From Calvatia gigantea (Eukaryota > Basidiomycota > Agaricomycetes > Agaricales > Lycoperdaceae): 64,000 bases of DNA. Of this stretch, positions 35,925 through 46,382 are shown piece after piece. The stretch spans positions 1,798,001 through 1,862,000 of the forward strand of contig JACAAK010000012.1 in assembly GCA_025093985.1 (NCBI GenBank), written 5' to 3'. The notes under the pieces were generated by a model. It was given only the letters and a program-made list of their open reading frames with translations, was not told where the DNA came from and did not search any database. The position numbers were made by a program, and so were the translations under genes. How positions within the stretch are numbered: the first letter of the stretch is position 1; each line of letters opens with the position of its first letter.

Positions 35925-35950
<26 letters not shown>
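34883..35950 (+). mobile_element. SINE-like element with tRNA-type promoter head and LINE-type tail
   Basis: Flanked by a 13-bp duplication AAGAACTAGCCTC (34870-34882 and 35951-35963), ends in an A-run (35932-35950). The head has A box TAGCCCAGTGG (34893-34903) and B box GGTTCGACTCC (34958-34968); the B box lies in a perfect T-arm (GAGGG/CCCTC). The last 22 bases before the A-run (35910-35931) match, 20 of 22, the 3' end of the LINE at 62172-62151. About 1.07 kb is long for a SINE, so a composite is possible. It retains CpG and interrupts Copia-4 Gag. No coding frame looks real. Confidence 0.72.
34893..34968 (+). promoter_or_regulatory. Internal RNA polymerase III promoter (A and B boxes)
   Basis: A box TAGCCCAGTGG and B box GGTTCGACTCC fit the consensus closely; spacing is about 54 bp, wider than in most tRNA genes but within the working range. 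The acceptor arm does not pair, so this is tRNA-derived and not a tRNA gene. Confidence 0.65.
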
Positions 35951-35955
<5 letters not shown>

Positions 35956-36484
35956 CTAGCCTCTATAGCTCTTATTAGAGCCCTACCATTTGAAGAATTT
36001 GCCTCCTTCACCTCCTCCCTCCTCCTAATGGACAAACTTGACAAGGCTGCTATACACCAGGCTTTTGTCACAGAGGATATTCAATGCTGCAGATGCACTC
36101 AGGACACTGGCAGCTCCTTCACAGCCTTTTTTGCATGCTTCCAGCCCTCTCCTTCATCTGGAAAATACAATTTTTGTCACAAGATTAGACATACCATACA
36201 GAAGTGCTGGACATTTGAGGCAGCTCAAAAACAAGCCCAGGAGAAGACTGCTGACCAAAAGGCCAATAACTTGTCAAGGCATTGTTGGAATCATGCAAAA
36301 CATGCACAGGATACTCCTTAGGATGGCTTTGACTCACCTTCAATGAATGGTGCCCAACAGGCCTGGAAATTCACCAAAAATGCAAGTTCTTTGTCACTTT
36401 CTCCCTCTTTATCTCTATAGCTTGATGCTAACTTCTATTGGCTTGCAGATATAGGGGCCACTCCTCATATGACCCCACATCACC

Positions 36485-37108
36485 TGTTATGAACTTAACT
36501 GTGGACTAACTTTATTCCTCCTTAAATGTATTAACCTTCTATCTTAGACTTTCCTATTTTCCTTCTGTATACCCCAGTCTGTTTTTTATTTATTTATCAC
36601 ATGTATTTCTACCTTTACTTCTTATGACTCATTCTGAGTCATATTCTTGTTTCATCTTCATCATTAAACTTCTATCTACTCATCTCTGTTTTCCTATGAC
36701 TCATATCCTCTCTTCTCCAGTCATCTCACCTATCCCTGTGATTCCTTATATTACCAATTAATCCATAGTAGTCTCCCATTGACTCATATCTATTTACTAT
36801 GTAATTCTCTCATCTCTTATCCATAGCTAGTATATAACCCTAAGTAGTACCATTGTATTACCTTAGGTTATTCTAGTAACAAGCTTCTTTATCTTTGCTC
36901 ATCTGCTACAAGGTTAACAACCTTGGGGACTGCAGTGACACTTAACTTGGACTTCTCAGACAAGCACGAGCTTCTACTCAAGGAAGCGATCTGAAGTCTG
37001 TACAGAGGTCATTGAGACTTGTTGTATACTCTTAGGCTATAGCATTAAACCTCTCCCTGAGTGGAAACAATCCAGGCCCTGTTGTGAAGTAAGGTAACAC
37101 ACATAACA
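36485..37108 (+). repeat. Gypsy-C LTR (alpha)
   Basis: 624 bp, TGTTATGAAC...ACACATAACA. Left flank Copia-4 protease, right flank the middle of Gypsy-C gag (GATGACTAATAACAG). No duplication of flanks. TATATAA-type box near 36832 and AGGTTATTCT near 36865, the self-priming partner sequence. Confidence 0.85.
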
Positions 37109-38403
37109 GATGACTAATAACAGATTAGATTCATTCTAGACCTTATGGTCAAAGGAAAAGCCAGATCTTTGTCCAAATAGTATTATACTAGTTGAATCAC
37201 CAACACTCAAGGAAAACCTGTACTATGGAGATACTCCACCTTTGAGAAGTTTGAAATGGAAATCCTGAAATACTTTACCCCAGTAGACAAACAAATTACT
37301 GCACAGTGACAATAGAATGACTTAAGACAAAACAAATCAACAGTAGCAGACTTCAACCTTGAATTCCAATGCCTTGCTTCAATTGCAGGCATCCAGGACA
37401 ATAAAGTATTAATCAAACAATATAAACACAGACTTATACCCTCTCTTGCCTGAGAAGTATGGACAAGAAAAGAAGGACCACCCAAAACTATTGAAGAATG
37501 GTATACAGATCCAGTATGACACAATTCTGTTAATTACCAAGCAGATGCAATGTAGCTATGCAATTACCCTCAAAATCCAAACCCTTACCAGCCACCATGA
37601 TTCCCCCAACAAACCTATCAACCTCACTTTCAACCAAACAACCAACCTCAATGAACTATTTATGAAATACAAACTAAACCACAAGACTACTATGAACCAC
37701 TATATAAAGACGAGGACCAACATTATCCTGAACAGAAATTGGACAACCCCTTGGATATTCATGATCTGGATGATCCTGAATTACAGTTAAATGCTGTATT
37801 CACTGCTGAGCAAGTTGCTTGCTACAAAGCTGGAAAATGTATAAAATGTGGAAAATTTGGACATCTCATTAGCAACTGTCCAAACCCCAACCCAAATCTA
37901 TCAAAGGATAAACTACTACCCAGATAATAATTCCCTACAATGAAGATTATGCAACCACCATGATACTCACAGCCCCAATAACCCCAAGCTTCTAGAAACT
38001 ATTCAGGCTCTGTCCTGAATCAAACTCAAAAAATCTCTGCATTGGATATTCAAGCATGATCAGAGAACTCCTAACTGATGAATGAGTGGAATTCAGAGAA
38101 GCCTATATTACTGATCCAACACTCAAATCCTTTGGGGATTTTGAAGGCAACACCAATCTTGAAAAAGAATGGAATGACCCACAAATTGAATTAATCAAAT
38201 CCCGCTCATGATAATTGATAATGTTTTCCATTAACCGAACCAAAACCACTTGAATATCCCAGTACCACATTAATGCTAGGAATTAAGGGAATTGATCCAC
38301 TACCTTTACTCAAGACTTTGCATGAACAATGACACATCAGTGGTATGGAAGACAGAGGATTGACTCCCAAGAAAACAATAACCTATGAAGTATAGATAGG
38401 TGA
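37109..38403 (+). pseudogene. Gypsy-C alpha gag fragment, near-duplicate of 39486-40790
   Basis: Begins inside the capsid region and reaches the knuckle CIKCGKFGHLISNC (37838-37879). Up to about 37920 it is almost identical to the beta copy; from there to about 38400 it differs by many one- and two-base gaps that destroy the frame, while beta stays readable. This is more like poor consensus sequence or a misjoin than evolutionary decay. Confidence 0.7.
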
Positions 38404-39228
38404 GATAAATGGAACCTCATCACCTCTCGCAAGGCTGACAATGCCTCCCAAGTCACCAAATCACTTCAAAATGTTATTGCCCAGCCTGTATCCACCAAAA
38501 CAGTGCGCAGGGCACTCAGAGGAGCTGGAATGAAGGCTGTAGTCAAGCGGAAACGACCTAAACTTACTGCTGTCCATAGGAGGAAAAGGTTGGAGTGGGC
38601 AGAAGCACATGTTAACTGGACCCTGGAGGACTGGAAGAGGGTTATTTGGACAGATGAGTCCAAAATCAATCGGTTTGGATCAGATGGAAGGGTTTGGGTA
38701 TGGAAAAAGGCAGGAGAGGGGCTGAATGATAGATTGGTTGAGGGAACAGTCAAGTTTGGTGGAGGAAATGTGATGATCTGGGGTTGTATGCTGTGGGATG
38801 GAGTGGGGTTTGCCACTAAAATTGAAGGGAAGATGGATGCTGACCTTTATGTTCAAATTTTGGGGGATGAACTAAAGAGGAGCATCAGGTGGTATGGGAA
38901 GAATGAGGAGGATATGGTCTTCCAACAGGACAATGACCCCAAACACAAGAGCAAAAAGGCTACAAACTGGCTAGATGAGTCTGAATTGGAGGTTATGGTA
39001 TGGCCCCCACAGTCTCCAGACCTTAATCCCATTGAACATCTCTGGACTCACCTCAAGAATAAGCTGGGAGAGTATGATACTCCTCCTGATAGCATGAATA
39101 CCCTATGGGAGAGGATACAAAAGGAGTGGGATGACATAGAACCAGAAGTGTGTCAGAATCTGATAGAGAGTATGCCTAGGAGGGTCCAGGCAGTTTTACA
39201 GGCCAAGGGAGCTTATACCAGGTACTAG
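38404..39228 (+). CDS. Tc1-family transposase (N-terminus missing)
   Basis: Open from 38404, directly after an in-frame TGA at 38401-38403 (ATAGATAGG-TGA-GATAAATGG, readable as a lost CGA), to TAG at 39226-39228, 274 codons. It holds the second half of the DNA-binding region (STKTVRRALRGAGMK, 38491-38535), the first catalytic Asp in VIWTDESKINRFGSDG (38643-38690), the second in QQDNDPKHKSKKATNW (38924-38970) and Glu in PQSPDLNPIEHLW (39008-39046), with 34 residues between second Asp and Glu (DD34E). It would cut and paste DNA at TA sites in the nucleus. The catalytic part is unbroken, unusual here. The first ~80 residues of the family and the left inverted repeat are not visible, so the element looks 5'-truncated. 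Confidence 0.85.
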   Translation, partial: DKWNLITSRKADNASQVTKSLQNVIAQPVSTKTVRRALRGAGMKAVVKRKRPKLTAVHRRKRLEWAEAHVNWTLEDWKRVIWTDESKINRFGSDGRVWVWKKAGEGLNDRLVEGTVKFGGGNVMIWGCMLWDGVGFATKIEGKMDADLYVQILGDELKRSIRWYGKNEEDMVFQQDNDPKHKSKKATNWLDESELEVMVWPPQSPDLNPIEHLWTHLKNKLGEYDTPPDSMNTLWERIQKEWDDIEPEVCQNLIESMPRRVQAVLQAKGAYTRY

Positions 39229-39466
39229 AATACCCATTTTGTATATAAATTTCAAGAGGGACAAAACTGTTCCAATGCACTTAAAATATTAATTAATTAA
39301 TAACTCCCCTAAAACAAAGGATTACATAATCATACTTTGCATATGATTAGATAAGATACTGGACTATCTACAATTAAATTAGGAAGTGCACAGCCACAGT
39401 AGTCCTTGAGATATGAGCTGATCTTCTGAGAAGTTCAAAACATTGGAACGGTTTTGTCCCTTACTG
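39229..39466 (+). repeat. Tc1 3' region with terminal and inner inverted repeats
   Basis: The right end reads CATTGGAACGGTTTTGTCCCTTACTG (39441-39466; quoted motif core GGTTTTGTCCCTTACTG), followed by TA (39467-39468), the expected Tc1 target. An inverted copy of 21 bases lies inside at 39257-39277 with one mismatch. Between them is AT-rich noncoding sequence. Confidence 0.7.
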
Positions 39467-39485
39467 TAAGGTAACACACATAACA
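39467..39485 (+). repeat. Tail of a Gypsy-C LTR (beta)
   Basis: TAAGGTAACACACATAACA, identical to the end of the alpha LTR. Tc1 inserted at its TA. The rest of this LTR is not to the left of Tc1, where alpha gag stands instead. Confidence 0.75.
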
Positions 39486-40790
39486 GATGACCAATAACAG
39501 ATTAGATTCATTCTAGACCTTATGGTCAAAGGAAAAGCCAGATCTTTGTCCAAATAGTATTATACTAGTTGAATCACCAACACTCAAGGAAAACCTGTAC
39601 TATGGAGATACTCCACCTTTGAGGAGTTTGAAATGGAAATCCTGAAATACTTTACCCCAGTAGACAAACAAATTACTGCACAGTGACAATAGAATGACTT
39701 AAGACAAAACAAATCAACAGTAGCAGACTTCAACCTCGAATTCCAATGCCTTGCTTCAATTGCAGGCATCCAGGACAATAAAGTATTAATCAAACAATAT
39801 AAACACAGACTTATACCCTCTCTTGCCTGAGAAGTATGGACAAGAAAAGAAGGACCACCCAAAACTATTGAAGAATGGTATACAGATCCAGTATGACACA
39901 ATTCTGTTAATTACCAAGCAGATGCAATATAGCTATGCAATTACCCTCAAAATCCAAACCCTTACCAGCCACCATGATTCCCCCAACAAACCTATCAACC
40001 TCACTTTCAACCAAACAACCAACCTCAATGAACTATTTATGAAATACAAACTAAACCACAAGACTACTATGAACCACTATATAAAGACGAGGACCAACAT
40101 TATCCTGAACAGAAATTGGACAATCCCCTTGGATATTCATGATCTGGATGATCCTGAATTACAGTTAAATGCTGTATTCACTGCTGAGCAAGTTGCTTGC
40201 TACAAAGCTGGAAAATGTATAAAATGTGGAAAATTTGGACATCTCATTAGCAACTGTCCAAACCCCAACCCAAATCTATCAAAGGATAAACTACTACCCA
40301 GATAACCTAATTCCCTACAATGAAGATTCATGCAACCACCATGATACTCACAGCCCCAATAACCCCAAGCTTCTAGAAACTATTCAGGCTCTGTCCTGAA
40401 TCAAACTCAAAAAATCTCTGCATTGGATATTCAAGCCATGATCAGAGAACTCCTAACTGACTGAATGAGTGGAATTCAGAGAAGCCTATATTACTGATCC
40501 AACACTCAAATCCTTTGGGGATTTTTGAAGGCATCACCCTGATCTTGAAAAAGAATTGCTGAGTGACCCACAAATTAATTTAATCAAACTCCCTACCTCA
40601 GATAACAAAGCATCAATTTTTCTCCCTATTAAACCAAACCAAAACCACCTATGAAATATCCCAGTCACCACATTAATTGACTCAGGAGCTTAAGGAAACT
40701 TTATCTCCTCCATGTTCACTAACACTCAGTGGACTATAAACTCATACCATTGACCAACCTATCAAAGTATCTAATGCAGATGGAACTCCC
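39486..40790 (+). pseudogene. Gypsy-C beta gag (C-terminal half) and protease start
   Basis: Capsid part from 39486, knuckle CIKCGKFGHLISNC at 40216-40257 in an open frame of 160 codons (39823-40305). The protease motif LIDSGA is at about 40675, with Asp kept (ATT GAC, no CpG). Stops at 39685 and 39829 region. It has no start and is not functional. Confidence 0.78.
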
Positions 40791-43375
40791 AATGAAAACA
40801 GATTAATCTATGAAAGTATAGAACTGAATGCTCTAATTAGTGGAAAACAATGTCAATTTGAAGCCTACATCTCAGGAATAGGATCAAAAGACCTAATCCT
40901 TGGATACCCATGGCTACAACAAACAAATCTGGACATAAACTAGACTACTCAAGAGTTCAGTTGGTGAAACAATGACTATATAATACCCCTTATCACTAAA
41001 TCCACAAATGGACCTACTACCATCAATGAAATTACCTTAGACATTCATGGAATGAATAATGCTGAATGATACACCTACCTAGATGAAGACTTTGACCCAC
41101 TGGCAGTAAAAGTCTTTAAAGCAATCATTTACTCCAATGAACCAGAACTCTTAATTGACAAACTAAAACTTTACTTGGAGAATATTGGTTTCAATGAATT
41201 TCATTTGAAACACGAACTCTATGAAATCACCCAAACCCTGCATAAGCTTGAAATCAATACAAAGATTACCCAAGCTATGAGTCTAGTACAGAAATCCATC
41301 CTGAAAACCCAAACCAAATTACTTAGGAAATACAAGAAATTTGCATCACTATTTGATAGCAAGAAATCCAAATGATTTCCACCAAGCTGACCTTATGATC
41401 ACAAGATTGAACTCCTGGACATGTTCAAACTGGAACTAGGAAAGAACTGTATCCCCTATCTCCCCTAGAAACTGAAGAACTCAAAAAGTTCATACACAAA
41501 AACCTCTGAAAAGAATACATCCAAGAATCTGAATCCCCAATGGCCTCATCATTCTTCTTTGTAGGAAAGAAGGATGGGAAACTGTGACCTTGCCAGAACT
41601 ACCAGTACCTGAACAAATACACAAAGAAGAATACTTACTCTATTCCCATGATTACAACCATCATGGATAAACTCCAAGGAGTGAAATTCTTTACCAAAAT
41701 GGATGTCCAACTCAGATACAATAACATCAGAATTCAAGAAGGTAATCAATGGAAAGCTGCTTTCAAAACTCCCATTGGACTCTACAGACCAAATATTATG
41801 TTCTTTGGAATGTGCAACTCCCCTGCTACCTTTCAGAAAATGATGGACATGATATTTGCCAAAATGCTTGACAAAGGAGGAATTATAATTTACATGGATG
41901 ATATTCTCATCTATGCCAAAACTCAGGAAGAAATGGATTGACTTACTATGGAAGCCCTCCAAATACTGAAAGACAATGATCTATACCTAAAACTAGAAAA
42001 ATACAAATTCAACAAGATTCATCTTGAGTATCTCAGCATGATAATCTCCCCTAACAAAATTGAAATGGACAACACCAAACTCTATGGAATAGAAGAATGG
42101 CCCTTACTCCACACTACCTGTGATGTCAGAAATTTTATGGGATTCTGCAACTTCTACCAAAAATTTGTACAGTTGCTATGCCAACATCTCTTGACCACTT
42201 AATGCCTTACTATCTAAAACAAAGAAATTCAAATGGAAATTCAAGGCAAATGAAGTGTTCAAACAACTAAAAGTGGAATTTCTGAAGAAACCCATTTTAC
42301 TCATGCCAGACCAAATGAAACTGTTCTTTATTGAAACCAATGCCTCAAAGTATGCCTTAGGAGCTGTCCTATCCCAGCAAGACATGAATGGAAACTACCA
42401 CCCAGTAGCATTTCCTATCCAAAGCATTCAATCCTACCTAGCATAACTATGAAATACATGACTGAGAACTCCTTGCCATATTCACCATATTGGAAGAATG
42501 GTGACACTACCTAAAAGGAGCCCAACATTATGTAACCATACAAACTGAAGTGTGTCTCACAAAGACCAGATCACACCCCCAATAATGACAATGACAATGA
42601 GAATGTTGTTGTCCTTCCAGAGGAAGTATTTCCTCAATGTGATAATTGTATTACCTGATGAACTATTCATCTCTCTGGTTGACTAAGAATTACAAGACAA
42701 TATCACAAAATCATCTAAGTATGATGAAGTCACTATGGAAGCCATGAAGCGACTTCTATCAGAATCACCAGAAGCAATCAACTCAAAATATGGAATTATT
42801 CCCATGTCATCTGGATACCTTATGATATTTGAAGGAAGAATCATTATTCTAGAAGATGGGGAACTCTGCCAACATGTTATCCAACAATACCATGACCACC
42901 CTTCTGCCAGACACCCTAGAGAACAAGAAACTTACTGAATGGCCGAAAGCCAAAGTATATTGGCCAGGAATGAGTATCTTCATATGAAATTATGTTCAAG
43001 GATGTAGTACATGCCAGCAATTCAAAATCAACCAAAACCCCACTCATCCACCATTACAACTGATCCTACCACCCACTTCTATCAGACCATTTGCATATAT
43101 CACAATGGATCTATTAACCAACCTTCCTAGATCCCATGGATTTGACTCAATTCTGTCTATAGTAGACCATGGACTTACAAAGGGGGTAATTCTCACTTCT
43201 TGTACAAAAGAAATCACTGCCAAAGGAATTGCCAACATAATTATAGACAATGTCTATACTAGATTTGGACTACTGGACAAGATAATCTCCAACCATGACC
43301 CCAGATTCCAAGCAAACTCCAGTCAAGCTCTCATGAAATGCTTAGGAATCATGCAATCATTCTCATTAGCCTATC
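40791..43375 (+). pseudogene. Gypsy-C beta pol: linker, RT, RNase H, integrase (truncated)
   Basis: Linker open at 41175-41374; RT from [15 protein letters not shown] (41540) through FTKMDVQLRYNN (41690) to intact box YMDDILIY (41893-41916); RNase H ETNASKYALGAVLSQQ (42330); integrase zinc region YHDHPSARHPREQE (42890, His/Cys set damaged) and core FDSILSIVDHGLTKGVI (43141-43190), 'LDKIISNHDPRFQ' (43275). The Gypsy-C gamma LTR interrupts integrase at 43376. A frameshift lies near 42170. YMDD is intact but stops are many. Confidence 0.82.
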
Positions 43376-43983
43376 TGTTATGAACTTACCATACTACTGG
43401 ACTCTCCCTATTAATGTATTAACTTCCTTCCTTAGACCTTCTGTCTGTTTTTCCTATACCTCAGGTCTGTTCTTTATTTATTACCATATGTACTTCTATC
43501 TTTGCTTCTTATGACTCATTTTGAATCATGTTTCTGTTCCACCTTCATTGGACTTCTATTTACTCATCTCTGCCTTTTGTTATGACTTGTACTACTTCTT
43601 TTACTCATCCCTATGATTCTGTAGATTACCAATTAACCCATAGCAGTCTCCCATTGACTCATCTTTCTTTACTACATAATTTCCCATCTCTTATGCATAG
43701 CTAGTATATAAACCTTAAGTAGTACCTTGTATTACCTTAGGTTATTCTAGTAACAAGCTTCCTTATCTTCAGTTTGTCTGCTACAAGGTTAACAACCTTG
43801 GGGACTGCAGTGACACTTAACTCAGACTTCTCTGACAAGTGCAAGCTTCTACTCGAGGGAGTGATCTGAAGTCTGCACAGAAGTCCTCAAGACTTGTTGT
43901 ATACTTCTGGGCTATAGCATTGAACCTCCCCCTAAGTGGGGATGATCCTGGCCCAGTTGCGAAGTAAGGTAATACACATAATA
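43376..43983 (+). repeat. Gypsy-C gamma 5' LTR
   Basis: 608 bp, TGTTATGAAC...CACATAATA. TATA box TATATAAA at 43705-43712; AGGTTATTCT at 43739-43748 would be at the start of the transcript. Confidence 0.88.
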
Positions 43984-43985
43984 TA

Positions 43986-43995
43986 AGAATAACCT
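43986..43995 (+). promoter_or_regulatory. Gypsy-C self-priming site
   Basis: AGAATAACCT, two bases after the LTR, is the exact complement of AGGTTATTCT at 43739-43748, 27 bp after the TATA box. The minus-strand copy at 33429-33420 has the same AGAATAACCT two bases from its LTR. Confidence 0.72.
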
Positions 43996-44436
43996 CACCC
44001 CTTTCTCTGTTTTCTAAAACGACTTCAGTCTCTTATGGCCAGCTTCTGCCAATTATTCCTCTATCAGTTGACATTGAAAAGCCTTCCCAGTAATAAGGTC
44101 AAGAAGTGTAGAACTTCAGGTCTACAATTTGTTGTCTTGTCATCCTCTACAAGTAGTATTGAGAAGAGTGGGACTGTTCACCACTAGCTTACTATTCTCT
44201 ATCATTCCTCTATGTATTGACATGTCGAGAAGCCTCTACCTAGTAGTATTGAGTAGAGCGGGCCTAGTCACTGCTTCTTGTTTTCCTTCATCACATCTCG
44301 AAAAGGGAAACATCCCTCACACCCTCCTTCCTCTTCTGAATGATCATTCCATACCCCAACTCAATAACCTTGTGAATCACCTATCACCCCACCACCTCAA
44401 TATACCCACCAATTAGAAGGACCTTCAGTACCTTAC

Positions 44437-46100
44437 ATGGAAAGAATCTATCACACCCTATGCACAAGATCTCAGAAACCAAAGTTACTACAAGAACTAT
44501 CTGCACCTACAAGGAAATCTAGCAAACCCGAACCCCATAAACTATCTCAAAGTGACAAATTCGACTATTTTCGATCTGATTCACCCGGACAACACCCATT
44601 GCAGGAATCTCCACCACAAACACTGTCCAGAGCCATATCCCCTTCCATATTTGGAATTGAAAACCCCCAGACCCTACCATCTATCCTTGAAGACAACTCT
44701 GATGATGAGATGTTCCATCAGTTGCCTGAACATCTGGACCAATTCTCAAACATCCTCAATTGAGAAGAAACTCACCTTCTATACACTCCAGACACCCTTG
44801 AATACCAAAACATTCCTGGTTTTGAATCACAAGAACCAGTACATCCAGAAATTGAAACAATGGCTACTTCAACTCAAACTCAAACTCAAACAAGTACTCA
44901 GCCACCCGACCAACCAGCTTCCAGTGCAACAACCCCAATATTTGGAATTGGAGTATGAAGACCTCCCAGTAGAAGGTCCCCTAGCAGAAGTTGAAGAGGC
45001 AGAGTGCCCTTTCCCTCCCCTCCCTCCTCACAAAATCCCAGCAATGCTCCATCCACTCCATTCTCTTTCTTGCTTGGAGGAGAAGAAGGAAAATGATAAA
45101 GACATTGAACTCCTGCTATACAATTCATAGGAAATGATGGAAACTCAAAAGAAATTGGACAAAAACCTCTGAACTTTGATGGAACAAACCCAAAGTTCAA
45201 AACTTGGTGGATGCTAGTCAAAAACTACCTTGAAATGAACCCAAGAGCCTTCACAGATGATCAACGACAGATTAGATTCATCCTCAGCCTTATAGTTGAA
45301 GGAAAAGCTGGATCTTGGTCTGAGCAGTACTACAAGAGCCAAATTACTGATGCTCAGTGGAAACCCAATTCCATGGCGAATACTCTACATTCAAAGAATT
45401 TGAAATGGAAATCCTCAAACACTTCACTCTAGGTAGATGAACAAATCACCACATGAAGACAATAGTATAAATTAAGATAAAGCAAATCCTCTGTGGCCAA
45501 TTTCAACCTAGAATTCCAATGTCTTGCATCAATTGGAGGAATCCAAGACAATGAAGCACTAATTGAGCAATATAAACAAGGACTCAACCCTTCTCTAGCC
45601 AGAGAAGTATGGACATGGAAAGAAGGACCACCTGAAACCATAGCTGAATGGTACACCTGATGCAGTACAATGAAATTCTGTCAATCATCAAGCCAATGCA
45701 ATGTAGCCTCAAAACTTCCCCCAAAACCCAACCCTTTATTAACCACTCTGATTCCCTCAATAGAGTTACCACACTCATTTCAATTGAATAACTGACCACA
45801 ATGAGTTATACATGAAATAGAGACAGAACCCCAAGACTACTATAAACCACTTCATGAAGATGAAGAACTATACTACCCTGAGCAGAAATCAGATAATACC
45901 CAAGACAACTATGATCCCAATGACCCCAAACTACAGCTAAATGCTGTATTCACTGCCAAGCAAGTTGCTCACTACAAGGCAGGAAAATGTATAGGATGTG
46001 GAAAATTTGGACATCTCATCAGCCACTGCCTAAATCCAGACCCTAATCTATCCAAAGAAAAACCACCTCCCAGGCAACCTAACCCTCCACAATAAAGATT
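44437..46100 (+). pseudogene. Gypsy-C gamma Gag
   Basis: Pro/Ser-rich N-terminus from ATG 44437 (MERIYHTLCTRSQKPK), Gln/Thr-rich spacer (TQTQTQTS, 44870-44900), then a capsid-like part: FDGTNPKFKTWWMLVKNYLE (45175-45235) and IRFILSLIVEGKAGSWSEQY (45271-45330). The knuckle CIGCGKFGHLISHC is at 45988-46029. Frame changes near 44765, 45040 and 45380 and several stops. The N-terminal Pro-rich arm of about 200 residues is longer than in most chromovirus Gags. Confidence 0.8.
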
Positions 46101-46382
46101 CATGCAACCACTATGATACTCATGGCCTTCACCACCACAATCATTCATGAAACTACTCAGGTGCAGCCCCAAACCAAATTCAAAAGATCTCTGCACTAGA
46201 TATTCAAGCCATGATTAGAGAACTCCCAACTGAACAAATGAATGGAATTCAGGGAAGCCTATATTACCGACCCAATGCTCAAACCCTTTGGGGATTTTTG
46301 AAGATAGTCACCCAATCTTGAAAAAGAATTGCTGAGTGACCCACAAATTAACCTGATCAAACTTCCCACCTCAAATAACCAA

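Larger units (their letters stand above)
34785..36484 (+). pseudogene. Copia-4 Gag fragment, split by a SINE-like element
   Basis: Before the insertion: 'IRDLRPLNFALDKLDKELAS' type sequence (34800-34882). After it: LIRALPFEEFASFTSSLLLMDKLDK (35965-36045), a knuckle reading FCHKIRHTIQKCW (36173-36213; family CX2CX4HX4C, second Cys lost), then a protease-like LADIGATPHMTPHH (36440-36483), recognisable as copia by D/TGATxHMT. Plus strand. Cut on both sides by Gypsy-C LTRs. Confidence 0.75.
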
